Assembly (NCBI RefSeq): GCF_003202035.1
Contig: NZ_QJKC01000005.1
Coordinates: forward strand, 62,001 to 126,000
Origin: Aquitalea magnusonii
GTDB lineage: Bacteria > Pseudomonadota > Gammaproteobacteria > Burkholderiales > Chromobacteriaceae
Length of the DNA: 64,000 bases
Reading direction: 5' to 3'
Below the pieces are notes generated by a model. That model was not told the origin of the DNA, searched no databases, and saw only the letters and a program-made list of their open reading frames with translations. Below are positions 52,671 to 62,201 of the stretch, piece after piece. How positions within the stretch are numbered: the first letter of the stretch is position 1; every line of letters starts with the position of its first letter. Made by a program: the position numbers and the translations under genes.

Positions 52671-53711
52671 ATGCTCTACCCGCTTCTGCGCCCTCTGCTG
52701 TTCAGATTTGACGCAGAAACCGCCCACGAACACACCCTGCAGCTGATGGACAAGGCGCACCAGTTGCGCCTGCTTGGTCTGGCCGCTCCGGCCGTGACCC
52801 GGGCACCGGTCAAGGCCATGGGCCTGACCTTTCCCAATGCGGTTGGCCTGGCCGCCGGCCTGGACAAGAATGGCGATCATATCGACGCACTGGCAGCGCT
52901 GGGCTTCGGCTTTCTGGAAATCGGCACCATCACGCCGCGCCCGCAGGATGGCAACCCCAAACCGCGCCTGTTCCGCGTGCCGGAACACCAGGGCATCATC
53001 AACCGCATGGGTTTCAACAACCGCGGCGTCGATGTCCTGCTCGACAATGTGCGCAACTGCCGCTTCAACGGCGTGCTGGGCATCAATATCGGCAAGAATG
53101 CCGTGACCCCGATTGAAAACGCGGTGGACGACTACCTGAGCTGCCTGGACAAGGTCTATGCCTATGCCAGCTATGTCACGGTCAACATCTCCTCGCCCAA
53201 TACCAAGAACCTGCGCCAGCTGCAGCAGGGTGACGAGCTGTCGCGCCTGCTGGCCGCGCTCAAGACCCGCCAGCAGCAACTGGCCGACCAGCATGGCCGC
53301 CATGTGCCGCTGGCCGTGAAGATTGCCCCGGACCTGGACGACGAACAGATTGCCGACATCGCCCGCCTGCTGACCGTCCACCAGATCGATGGCGTCATCG
53401 CCACCAATACCACGCTGTCGCGTAGCGAGATCGCCGGCCATCCGCTGCAGGACGAAGCCGGCGGCCTGTCCGGCGCACCGGTGCGCGAACGCTCGACGCA
53501 ACTGATCCGCAAACTGGCACGTGAACTAGACGGCAGCCTGCCCATCATAGGGGTAGGCGGCATTCTCAGCGGCGAAGATGCAGTAGAAAAGCTGCAAGCC
53601 GGCGCCACACTGGTGCAGCTGTACAGCGGCCTGATCTATCAGGGACCACCGCTGATCGCCCAGTGCAGCCAGGCGATCGCCCGCCACCTGCAACAACAAA
53701 CCCGCAATTGA
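52671..53711 (+). CDS. pyrD: Dihydroorotate dehydrogenase (quinone), class 2
   Basis: 346 residues. The N-terminal helices that dock on the membrane ([20 protein letters not shown]) mark the class 2, quinone-linked enzyme. FMN and substrate segments follow: [35 protein letters not shown], the catalytic Ser in that loop, and [20 protein letters not shown]. It makes orotate for pyrimidine synthesis. It is a separate gene, 93 bases after the nitroreductase, and 17 bases before the lipoprotein. Confidence 0.96.
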   Translation: MLYPLLRPLLFRFDAETAHEHTLQLMDKAHQLRLLGLAAPAVTRAPVKAMGLTFPNAVGLAAGLDKNGDHIDALAALGFGFLEIGTITPRPQDGNPKPRLFRVPEHQGIINRMGFNNRGVDVLLDNVRNCRFNGVLGINIGKNAVTPIENAVDDYLSCLDKVYAYASYVTVNISSPNTKNLRQLQQGDELSRLLAALKTRQQQLADQHGRHVPLAVKIAPDLDDEQIADIARLLTVHQIDGVIATNTTLSRSEIAGHPLQDEAGGLSGAPVRERSTQLIRKLARELDGSLPIIGVGGILSGEDAVEKLQAGATLVQLYSGLIYQGPPLIAQCSQAIARHLQQQTRN

Positions 53712-53728
53712 CATCCGAGGGAGGATAT

Positions 53729-54196
53729 ATGTTCAACAAGATGACTCGCCTGGTAATGCTGGGCAGCCTGTCGCTGGGCCTGCTCTCCGGCTGCGCCACC
53801 TCCGACTCCGCTGCAGTCTACTCGCAGGGCCAGATGCGCCGCGCCCAAACCGTAGAACTGGGCACCGTGGTTTCGGTGAACAATGTCAAGATGGAAGGCA
53901 AGAACAACGAACTGCTGACCCTGGGCGGGGCCGCCCTGGGTGGCCTGGCTGGCAGTGAGCTGGGCGGTGGCCGCGGTTCTATTGCCGGTGGCATTGTCGG
54001 CGCCCTGGCCGGCGGCTTCGGTGCCAATGCCGCCCAGCGCAGCATTGGAAGCAAGAATGCTCTGGAAGTGACGGTGAAACTGGATGGCAGTGGCCGGATG
54101 ATTTCCATTGTGCAGGACGCCGACATCCCGCTGACTGCCGGTCAGCGCGTTCGCGTACTGACTGGCGGTGGCAACGACCGGGTGGTCCCTTACTGA
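53729..54196 (+). CDS. SlyB/17-kDa-antigen-like outer membrane lipoprotein
   Basis: 155 residues; GAGGGAGG precedes the ATG at 53729. The signal ends in LGLLSGC with the lipid-bearing Cys at 22. The Gly-rich segment LTLGGAALGGLAGSELGGGR, then GIVGALAGGFGANA, is the glycine-zipper of the SlyB/Pcp/17-kDa family, and a small C-terminal beta domain follows (VRVLTGGGNDRVVPY). Members sit in the outer membrane; some stabilise outer-membrane proteins under stress. Regulation is not visible. Confidence 0.9.
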   Translation: MFNKMTRLVMLGSLSLGLLSGCATSDSAAVYSQGQMRRAQTVELGTVVSVNNVKMEGKNNELLTLGGAALGGLAGSELGGGRGSIAGGIVGALAGGFGANAAQRSIGSKNALEVTVKLDGSGRMISIVQDADIPLTAGQRVRVLTGGGNDRVVPY

Positions 54197-54218
54197 TCGC
54201 TGTCTGGCGGCAATACGC

Positions 54219-54248
54219 AAAACAGGCTGACCAGGGTCAGCCTGTTTT
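54219..54248. terminator. Bidirectional terminator between the SlyB-like gene and bpt
   Basis: AAAACAGGCTGAC (54219-54231) pairs with GTCAGCCTGTTTT (54236-54248 region) around CAGG. A and T edges serve both convergent genes. Confidence 0.9.
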
Positions 54249-54263
54249 CATTACCGGCCTGGC

Positions 54264-54995
54264 TTATCCGGCCTGCTCCATTGCCACCCAGCAGCCGTCC
54301 TGCAACTGCTCCAGTGGCCGGTACTGCGACTTGTAGGCCATCTTGCGGCAATCGGCAATCCAGTAGCCCAGATACAGATAAGGCAGCTGCCATGCCCGCG
54401 CCAGCTCCACCTGCCACAGCACATTGAATACGCCATAGCCCGCCTGGGCATCCTGCGGATCATAAAAGGTGTACACCGCCGACAGGCCGTCGGCCAGACG
54501 GTCGATCAGGCTGACCATCTTCAACACACCATCCAGCCGGAACTCCGCCAGCAGGCTGTCCACGCCGCTTTTGAGAATGAACTCGGAATACTGCTGCACA
54601 TTATCCTCGGCCATGCCGCCCCCGGCATGGCGCGACTGCTGATAGTCGCGGTACAGCTGGTAATGATCCTGGCGAAACTGCAAGGGCAGCAGCCGCACTT
54701 CCATGGCCTGCAAGCGCTTCCAGCTGCGGCGCTGACTGCGGTTGGGGGTGAAGCTGGCCACGGGCAGCCGTACCGGCACGCAAGCCTGGCAACTGTCGCA
54801 ATACGGGCGGTAGGTATACAGACCACTGCGCCGGAAACCCAGCCTGACCAGCTGGCTGTAAACCGCGGCATCAATGGCCTCGGCAGGAATCGCCACTTGC
54901 GAGCGCGCCTGGCGTCCGTCCAGATAACTGCAGGTGTAAGGGGCGGTGGCATAAAAATGAATGGCAACCGCCGGTCCGGCATCACGATGGCTCAT
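54264..54995 (-). CDS. bpt: Aspartate/glutamate leucyltransferase Bpt (N-end rule)
   Basis: 243 residues from [20 protein letters not shown]. The N-terminal Cys region ([20 protein letters not shown]) and the GNAT-type C-terminal domain ([44 protein letters not shown]) are typical of ATE-like bacterial transferases. Bpt adds Leu to N-terminal Asp or Glu, marking proteins for ClpS/ClpAP. It overlaps aat by 14 bases, so both N-end-rule transferases are co-translated. Confidence 0.94.
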   Translation of the reverse strand: MSHRDAGPAVAIHFYATAPYTCSYLDGRQARSQVAIPAEAIDAAVYSQLVRLGFRRSGLYTYRPYCDSCQACVPVRLPVASFTPNRSQRRSWKRLQAMEVRLLPLQFRQDHYQLYRDYQQSRHAGGGMAEDNVQQYSEFILKSGVDSLLAEFRLDGVLKMVSLIDRLADGLSAVYTFYDPQDAQAGYGVFNVLWQVELARAWQLPYLYLGYWIADCRKMAYKSQYRPLEQLQDGCWVAMEQAG

Positions 54996-55683
54996 GGTCG
55001 AAACAATAGTTCCACATGCTGTCCGCCTGGGGTTCAAGCGTCTTGTTCTTCAGAGTAGCAATAAATTCGGCTCTTGGAATCAGCGTTGCGCCCAGGCTGG
55101 CCAGATGCGGGGTATACATCTGGCAGTCGATCATGTCCACACCCTGCGCCTGCAAGTGGCGAGCCATGTGGACAAAGGCGATCTTGGAAGCGTCCGTGCG
55201 GCGGGAAAACATCGATTCGCCATAAAACATGCGCCCCAGGGCCACGCCATACAGCCCGCCCACCAGCTCACCATCCATCCAGACCTCGAAAGAATGTGCC
55301 GCTCCGATCTGATGCAGGCGACAGTAGGCTTCCACCATGGGCTGGATGATCCAGGTGCCGGCAGCCCCGGCGCGCGGTGCGGCACAGGCTTCCATCACTT
55401 GCCGGAAAGCGCTGTCCAGCGTTACCCGGTAGCGGCGATTGCGCAGCGTCTTGTCCAGCGAACGGCTGACACGCAGCCTGGATGGAAACAGCACCATGCG
55501 CTGTGCCGGCGACCACCACAGAATGGGTTCACCCTCGGAAAACCACGGGAAAATGCCCTGGGAGTACCCCAGCAGCAGGCGCGCCGGCGACAGGTCGCCA
55601 CCAGCAGCCAACAAACCGTCCGGTTCGGCCAATGCAGTACGAACCGGAGGAAAAACCAGCTCGTGCCCGAGCCAGGGAATCAT
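54982..55683 (-). CDS. aat: Leucyl/phenylalanyl-tRNA-protein transferase Aat
   Basis: 233 residues from [20 protein letters not shown]. The family core is complete: [60 protein letters not shown], and the [16 protein letters not shown] region. It adds Leu or Phe to N-terminal Lys or Arg, creating degradation signals. Its ATG shares a base with the fur stop (TAATG), and it overlaps bpt at its own end. A start 12 codons upstream lies inside fur and is rejected. Confidence 0.95.
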   Translation of the reverse strand: MIPWLGHELVFPPVRTALAEPDGLLAAGGDLSPARLLLGYSQGIFPWFSEGEPILWWSPAQRMVLFPSRLRVSRSLDKTLRNRRYRVTLDSAFRQVMEACAAPRAGAAGTWIIQPMVEAYCRLHQIGAAHSFEVWMDGELVGGLYGVALGRMFYGESMFSRRTDASKIAFVHMARHLQAQGVDMIDCQMYTPHLASLGATLIPRAEFIATLKNKTLEPQADSMWNYCFDHEPS

Positions 55684-56111
55684 TACTTGCTGCCGGTTTT
55701 GCCCTGGCAGCTCAGGCATTCGCCATACAGATACAGCGCGTGTTCGGCAATGCGAAATCCGTGCTGCTCGGCGATGCGGTCCTGCAAGGCCTCGATTTCA
55801 GGATCGAAGAATTCCATCACGCTGCCGCACTTCACGCACACCATGTGGTCGTGGTGACCACCCTGGTTAAGCTCGTACACGGCCTTGCCGGATTCGAAAT
55901 GGTGGCGTACCAGAATGCCGGCCTGCTCGAACTGGGTCAGCACGCGGTAAATGGTGGCCAGACCGATGTCGATATTCTCGGCCAGCAGTTTGCGATAGAC
56001 ATCTTCGGCCGACAGGTGGCGATCATCGGTCATCTCGAACAGGTCGAGAATTTTCAGACGCGGGCCGGTGGCTTTCAGGCCGATATCTTTAAGGTGACTG
56101 GCTTTGCTCAT
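55683..56111 (-). CDS. fur: Ferric uptake regulator Fur
   Basis: 142 residues from [20 protein letters not shown]. The winged helix ([40 protein letters not shown]) precedes the metal-binding dimer domain with [20 protein letters not shown] and a second C-x-x-C near the end (GECLSCQGK), giving the structural zinc set. It represses iron-uptake genes when Fe(II)-bound, and a Fur box lies upstream of the DUF2325 gene in this window. It is divergent from bamE, an arrangement also known from Pseudomonas omlA-fur. No strong ribosome site is seen. Confidence 0.96.
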   Translation of the reverse strand: MSKASHLKDIGLKATGPRLKILDLFEMTDDRHLSAEDVYRKLLAENIDIGLATIYRVLTQFEQAGILVRHHFESGKAVYELNQGGHHDHMVCVKCGSVMEFFDPEIEALQDRIAEQHGFRIAEHALYLYGECLSCQGKTGSK

Positions 56112-56163
56112 CGTGATATAAATTAGGTCGATTTTTGAAGCATGATAAAGCCTTTTTCCGGCT

Positions 56164-56191
56164 TTGCCTAACACCGCCAGTTAAATATAAT
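56164..56191 (+). promoter_or_regulatory. Predicted bamE promoter
   Basis: TTGCCT (56164-56169) and TATAAT (56186-56191) are 16 bases apart, with the ATG 21 bases beyond the -10. The -10 is a perfect match to the consensus. Confidence 0.6.
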
Positions 56192-56211
56192 CCTCAGCCC
56201 ATCGGAGTCTC

Positions 56212-57422
<1,211 letters not shown>

Positions 57423-57466
57423 GGCCTGCGGGAGCCTGGCCGTCCGGCCGGCTCCCTTTCCCCCTG

Positions 57467-58441
57467 ATGATCCGCCTCTCCCTGCTCTGCCAATGCCTGC
57501 TGGCCGCCCTGCTGCTGACTTGCCTCGGTTCGCTGCTGCACGGCAGTGGCCTGATCGGCCCCATGCTGCACGGCAATCAGCCGCTGCCGGCGCTGCAACT
57601 GCAGCTATTGTTGCAGCTGCGCCTGCCACGCCTGCTGGTCGCCATCTGCAGCGGCATGCTGCTGAGCAGTGCCGGCGCCGCCATCCAGGCCCGCTTTCGC
57701 AATCCGCTGGCCGAACCCGGCCTGCTCGGCATCTATAGCGGGGCTGCCCTGGCCGCCGCGCTGGCGCTCAGCCTGGGCGGCGGCATCCTGCCGGTTTCGC
57801 TGGCCGGCTTTGCCGGCAGCCTGCTGACGCTATGGCTGATACGGCTGCTGGCCTCCCCGAATGGCCAGGGCAGCCGGCTGATCCTGTCCGGCGTGGCCAT
57901 CGCGGCCTTGCTGGGCAGCCTGCTGACCCTGTTGATCACCACCCTGCCCGATGGCGCCCTGCGCAGCATCACCTTCTGGCTGATGGGCAGCTTCGCCAGT
58001 GCCGAATGGCCGCAGGCCTGGCTGTTGCTGCTGGCCACACCGCTGGTCTGGCTGGGCCTGTTTCGCCACTGGCGCTTGCTCAATGCCCTGCAGCTGGGCG
58101 AGGCCACGGCCTTCCATCTGGGTTTTGATCTGCAGCGCGGCGCATGGCTGGTGGTCTGCCTTGCCTCCATTGCGGCCGGCGTGGTGGTGTCCAGCTGCGG
58201 CATGATCGGCTTTGTCGGCTTGCTGGCACCGCACCTGACCCGGCTACTGACCGGCAGTGATGCCCGCCGCCTGCTGCTGGCAGCCCCGCTGCTGGGTGCC
58301 TGGCTGACAGTCAGTGCCGACTGGCTGGCACGCAGCCTGCTGGCGCCCGCGGAGCTGCCGGTTGGCGTCATCACCAGCCTGCTGGGTGCTCCGTTTTTCC
58401 TGTGGCTGCTGCGACGAGAACAGGAGTCACCGCGTGCTTGA
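57467..58441 (+). CDS. FecCD-type ABC importer permease (BtuC/HmuU family)
   Basis: 324 residues from MIRLSLLCQCLLAALLLTCL, with eight to ten membrane spans. The family segments are clear: LQLRLPRLLVAICSGMLLSS, FRNPLAEPGLLGIYSGAALA, and near the end IGFVGLLAPHLTRLLTG and LPVGVITSLLGAPFFLWLLR. It transports cobalamin, heme or a ferric siderophore; the substrate is not readable. It partners with the ATPase whose GTG start overlaps its end. No periplasmic binding protein or TonB receptor is next to it. Confidence 0.9.
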   Translation: MIRLSLLCQCLLAALLLTCLGSLLHGSGLIGPMLHGNQPLPALQLQLLLQLRLPRLLVAICSGMLLSSAGAAIQARFRNPLAEPGLLGIYSGAALAAALALSLGGGILPVSLAGFAGSLLTLWLIRLLASPNGQGSRLILSGVAIAALLGSLLTLLITTLPDGALRSITFWLMGSFASAEWPQAWLLLLATPLVWLGLFRHWRLLNALQLGEATAFHLGFDLQRGAWLVVCLASIAAGVVVSSCGMIGFVGLLAPHLTRLLTGSDARRLLLAAPLLGAWLTVSADWLARSLLAPAELPVGVITSLLGAPFFLWLLRREQESPRA

Positions 58442-59210
58442 GCTGGAACAGGTCTGTTTGCAGCGCGCGGGCAAGCGGCTGCTCTGGCAGGTCTCGCTAC
58501 AGGCGGTGCCTGGCGAGCTGTGCGTCATCCTCGGCCCCAATGGCGCGGGCAAGAGTACCCTGCTGCAAGTGATGTCGGGCTATCTGCGCCCGGACAGTGG
58601 CCGTGTGCGGCTGGGCGGGCAGGATACGGCGGGGCTGAGCCCGGCACGGCTGGCCAGCCTGCGTGCGGTGGTGGAACAACAGGCGGCGACCCCATCCGGC
58701 TGGCGGGTGCAAGAGCTGGTGGCGGCCGGCGCTTACCTTGCCGCTCCCGCACAACAGGCGGCGGCGATGGCGCGGGCACTGGCCCTGACGGACACCAGCA
58801 GGCTGGCCCAACGCCGGCTGGACAGCCTGTCCGGTGGCGAGGCACAGCGCGCCCATCTGGCACGCGCACTCTGCCAGTTGCTGGCATCAACACAGCCGGA
58901 GCGCTATTTATTGCTGGATGAGGCGACGGCGGCGCTGGACTTCGCCATTGCCGACAGCCAGATGGCGCAATGGCGGCAGCTGGCGCAGGACTTGCACATC
59001 GGCGTGGTGGCGGTGCTGCACGACCTGAACCTGGCGCTGCGCCATGCCGACCGTGTCTTACTGCTGCAGGATGGCTGCAGCATCGCTTTTGGCCGCACCG
59101 CCGACATCATGCAGCAAGCGCGGCTGGAGGCCATTTACGGTATCCGTCTGGCGGAATTGATCAGCCCGGATGCCGGCATCCGGGCCTTTGTCCCGCACAC
59201 TCCCCGCTGA
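58434..59210 (+). CDS. ABC importer ATPase (HmuV/BtuD type), GTG start
   Basis: 258 residues. The GTG at 58434 has CAGGAG seven bases upstream and overlaps the permease gene by 8 bases; no ATG fits. Walker A (GPNGAGKST), signature (LSGGEAQR) and Walker B (RYLLLDEATAALDF) are intact; the usual DEPT reads DEAT. The C-terminal AIYGIRLAELISPDAG fits the HmuV heme-importer group best. It converges with spoVR with only 4 bases between the stops. Confidence 0.9.
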   Translation: MLELEQVCLQRAGKRLLWQVSLQAVPGELCVILGPNGAGKSTLLQVMSGYLRPDSGRVRLGGQDTAGLSPARLASLRAVVEQQAATPSGWRVQELVAAGAYLAAPAQQAAAMARALALTDTSRLAQRRLDSLSGGEAQRAHLARALCQLLASTQPERYLLLDEATAALDFAIADSQMAQWRQLAQDLHIGVVAVLHDLNLALRHADRVLLLQDGCSIAFGRTADIMQQARLEAIYGIRLAELISPDAGIRAFVPHTPR

Positions 59211-59214
59211 CCCG

Positions 59215-60729
59215 CTACAGCCGCTGCAAATCCAGGCTGGACTTCACCTCGAAGCGCTGGGTGATGCTGCCATCGCTGTCGGCACTTTCCAGCCGCACAT
59301 CAAAGCCCCACAAGCGCCCGACATGCTTGAGCACCTCCTGCGCACTGCCCTCGTCCAGCGGGCGGCGATTGTGCATGGTATGGCGCAGCGTCAGGCTGCG
59401 ATCCCCCCGCACATTGACCGACCACACCTGGATATTGGGTTCGCGTGAGCCCAGATTGTATTGCTCGGCCAGCTTGCTGCGGATATCGCGATAACCCATT
59501 TCATCGTGGATGGCCGACACTTCCAGCTTGTCTTCATGGTCATCGTCGCGAATGGCAAACAGGCGGAAATCGCGAATCAGCTTGGGCGACAGGTATTGCG
59601 AAATAAAGCTTTCGTCCTTGAAATTCTTCATGGCGAATTCCAGCGAGCTGCGCCAGTCGGTACCGGCCAGGTCGGGAAACCAGGCCCGGTCCTCTTCGGT
59701 GGGGGCTTCGCAAATGCGCTTGATGTCCTGGTACATGGAAAAGCCCAGGGCATACGGGTTGATGCCGTTATACCAGCGTGCCGTCACCGGTGGCTGGTAC
59801 ACCACATTGGTGTGGCTCTGCAAAAACTCCATCATGAAGCCATCGGTCACCAGGCCCTTGTCGTACAGGCGGTTGAGAATGGTGTAGTGCCAGAAAGTGG
59901 CCCAGCCCTCGTTCATCACCTGGGTCTGCCGTTGCGGGTAGAAATACTGCGCCACCTTGCGCACGATGCGTACCAGCTCGCGCTGCCACGGCTCCAGCAG
60001 TGGCGCGGATTTTTCGATGAAATACAGCAGGTTTTCCTGCGGCTCGGCCGGAAAGCGTGCTGGTTCGCGATTGGCATCGTCCTTGTCGCGCTTGGGAATG
60101 GTGCGCCACAGGTCGTTGACCTGCATTTGCAGATATTGCTCGCGCTCCTCCTGCCGTGCCTGCTCCTTGGCCAGCGACAGCTTCTGCGGCCGCTTGTAGC
60201 GGTCCACGCCGTAGTTCATCAGCGCATGGCAGGAGTCCAGCAGCATTTCCACTTCGTCGATGCCATAGCGCTCCTCGCATTTGCTGATGTAGGACTTGGC
60301 AAACACCAGGTAGTCGACAATGGCCGAGGCGTCGGTCCAGGCGCGGAACAGGTAATTGCCCTTGAAAAAGCTGTTGTGGCCATAGGCGGCATGGGCAATC
60401 ACCAGCGCCTGCATGGTCATGGAATTTTCTTCCATCAGGTAGGCAATACAGGGGCTGGAGTTGATGACGATTTCGTAGGCCAGCCCCATCTGGCCGCGCT
60501 TGTAGCTTTTTTCGGTGGCGACAAAGTGCTTGCCGAAGCTCCAGTGATGGTAGTTCACCGGCATGCCCACCGAGGAGTAGGCATCCATCATCTGTTCGGC
60601 GGTAATCACTTCCAGCTGGTTGGGATAGACATCCAGCTGGAATTCATCCACTGCAATCTTGCGGATTGCGCGGTCGTATTCTTCGATCAGGTCGAAGGTC
60701 CATTCGGACCCGGTGGAAATGGGTGTCAT
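59215..60729 (-). CDS. SpoVR/YcgB family protein
   Basis: 504 residues from MTPISTGSEWTFDLIEEYDR, with AAGGGGA before the ATG. The SpoVR pattern is clear: YPNQLEVITAEQMMDAYSSV, HHWSFGKHFVATEKSYKRGQ, MGLAYEIVINSSPCIAYLME, and MNEGWATFWHYTILNRLYDK. The C-terminal domain ends in KSSLDLQRL. Its molecular function is unsettled; it goes with prkA and yeaH in a conserved cluster linked to stationary phase, sporulation in Bacillus, and stress. It lies 32 bases after yeaH. Confidence 0.94.
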   Translation of the reverse strand: MTPISTGSEWTFDLIEEYDRAIRKIAVDEFQLDVYPNQLEVITAEQMMDAYSSVGMPVNYHHWSFGKHFVATEKSYKRGQMGLAYEIVINSSPCIAYLMEENSMTMQALVIAHAAYGHNSFFKGNYLFRAWTDASAIVDYLVFAKSYISKCEERYGIDEVEMLLDSCHALMNYGVDRYKRPQKLSLAKEQARQEEREQYLQMQVNDLWRTIPKRDKDDANREPARFPAEPQENLLYFIEKSAPLLEPWQRELVRIVRKVAQYFYPQRQTQVMNEGWATFWHYTILNRLYDKGLVTDGFMMEFLQSHTNVVYQPPVTARWYNGINPYALGFSMYQDIKRICEAPTEEDRAWFPDLAGTDWRSSLEFAMKNFKDESFISQYLSPKLIRDFRLFAIRDDDHEDKLEVSAIHDEMGYRDIRSKLAEQYNLGSREPNIQVWSVNVRGDRSLTLRHTMHNRRPLDEGSAQEVLKHVGRLWGFDVRLESADSDGSITQRFEVKSSLDLQRL

Positions 60730-60761
60730 GCTGCATTCCCCTTGGCGGCCGGCCCTGGCGC

Positions 60762-62036
60762 TCAGGCGCGCGTGGCTGGCTGGCGTTTGAACAGCTCCCG
60801 GAATACCGGATAAATATCGGAGGCCGAGCGGATTTTCTGCATGGCGAAATGCCGCTGGCGTTCCTTGACCTTGAGGTACTCGTACCAGAGGTTTTGCGGC
60901 TCGCCTTCGGTGATTTCGATGTAGGCGAAATACTGGCAATAGGGCAGCAGTTGTTCGTCCATGATGCGGCCGCAATTGGCCGAGTCGCTATCCCAGTTGT
61001 CGCCATCCGAAGCCTGGGCGGCATAGATATTCCACTCGCTGCCGCTGTAGCGCTTCTTGACGATGTCCGCCATCAGGTTGAGCGCCGAGGACACCACCGT
61101 CCCACCGCTTTCACGCGAATGGAAGAAGTCCTCCTCGTTCACTTCCACCGCACTGGTGTGATGGCGGATGAACACCACTTCGATCTTGTCGTAGTTCCGC
61201 TGCAAGAACAGGTAGAGCAGGATGAAGAAGCGCTTGGCCATGTCCTTTTTCTGCTCGTCCATCGAGCCGGATACGTCCATGATGCAGAACATCACCGCCT
61301 GGCTGGTGGGCTTGGGCTGCTTGATGCGGTTGTTGTAGCGCAGATCAAAGGGGTCGATGAAGGGGATGCTGGCCAGCTTTTCGCGCAGCAGGTGGATGCG
61401 CTTGCGCTGGTCGCGCACTTCCAGCGCGCTTTCCTCATCCGACTCCAGCAACTGGTCCAGGTCTTCCTCGGCCTCGCCCAGGCTGGCCAGGGTCGGCGCG
61501 GCCATGGCCACCCGCCGCGCCAGTGCGCCACGCAGGGAGCGCACGATGCTGATATTGGCCGGGGTGCCGTCATTGGTATAGCCGGCGCGTACCTGCTTGA
61601 GTTCTTCCACCCCCATCAGCTGGGTCTTGATCAGGTTGGGCAGGGCCAGGTCGTCGAAGAACACATTGAGGAATTCTTCGCGCGACAGCTCGAACACGAA
61701 GTCGTCCTCACCTTCGCCATCCTGGCTGGCCTTGCCGCCCCCTCCGCCGCCACCGCCACCTTGCGGGCGTTGAATGCGATCCCCCCGGATGAATTCCTCA
61801 TTGCCCGGATGCACCTGTTCGCGCACGCCGCCCTGGCCGTGGTGAAATACCGGCTCGGAAATATCCTTGACCGGAATGGAGACTTTTTCGCCGCTCTCGA
61901 TATCGGTGATACTGCGCCCCTTCACCGCACGCGAAACGGCTTCCTTGATCTGCGCCTTGAAGCGGCGCAAGAAACGCTCGCGATTGACCGCGGACTTGTT
62001 CTTGCCGTTCAGGCGTCTGTCTATGATGTGGGACAT
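60762..62036 (-). CDS. yeaH: YeaH/YhbH family protein (DUF444, VWA-like)
   Basis: 424 residues. The N-terminal part is basic ([20 protein letters not shown]); a glycine run (nine Gly near residue 95) splits it from the rest. The C-terminal half is a von Willebrand A-like domain with the metal-binding MIDAS motif DVSGSMDE and [10 protein letters not shown]. It is normally encoded between prkA and spoVR, as here, and is thought to work with the PrkA kinase. Biochemical activity is unknown. Confidence 0.94.
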   Translation of the reverse strand: MSHIIDRRLNGKNKSAVNRERFLRRFKAQIKEAVSRAVKGRSITDIESGEKVSIPVKDISEPVFHHGQGGVREQVHPGNEEFIRGDRIQRPQGGGGGGGGGKASQDGEGEDDFVFELSREEFLNVFFDDLALPNLIKTQLMGVEELKQVRAGYTNDGTPANISIVRSLRGALARRVAMAAPTLASLGEAEEDLDQLLESDEESALEVRDQRKRIHLLREKLASIPFIDPFDLRYNNRIKQPKPTSQAVMFCIMDVSGSMDEQKKDMAKRFFILLYLFLQRNYDKIEVVFIRHHTSAVEVNEEDFFHSRESGGTVVSSALNLMADIVKKRYSGSEWNIYAAQASDGDNWDSDSANCGRIMDEQLLPYCQYFAYIEITEGEPQNLWYEYLKVKERQRHFAMQKIRSASDIYPVFRELFKRQPATRA

Positions 62037-62201
62037 GGCAACCTCGCTGTTGTCTCCTGCGGCCCGGCAGGTCGATCGACACGACCACCGCTTTGTCCAC
62101 CCGCAGCCATCCGGGCCAAGCCGGACCCTATCCTTTTAGACAGGCCGGACCAGAATCGGTGCCGGACAGCCGCGTGTCGCCACCCGGCTGCCGGCGCTTG
62201 C

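Noticed and set aside
57423-57466. Possible cobalamin riboswitch before the FecCD permease
   Set aside because: Only 44 bases are available, forming a simple GC hairpin; no B12-box sequence.
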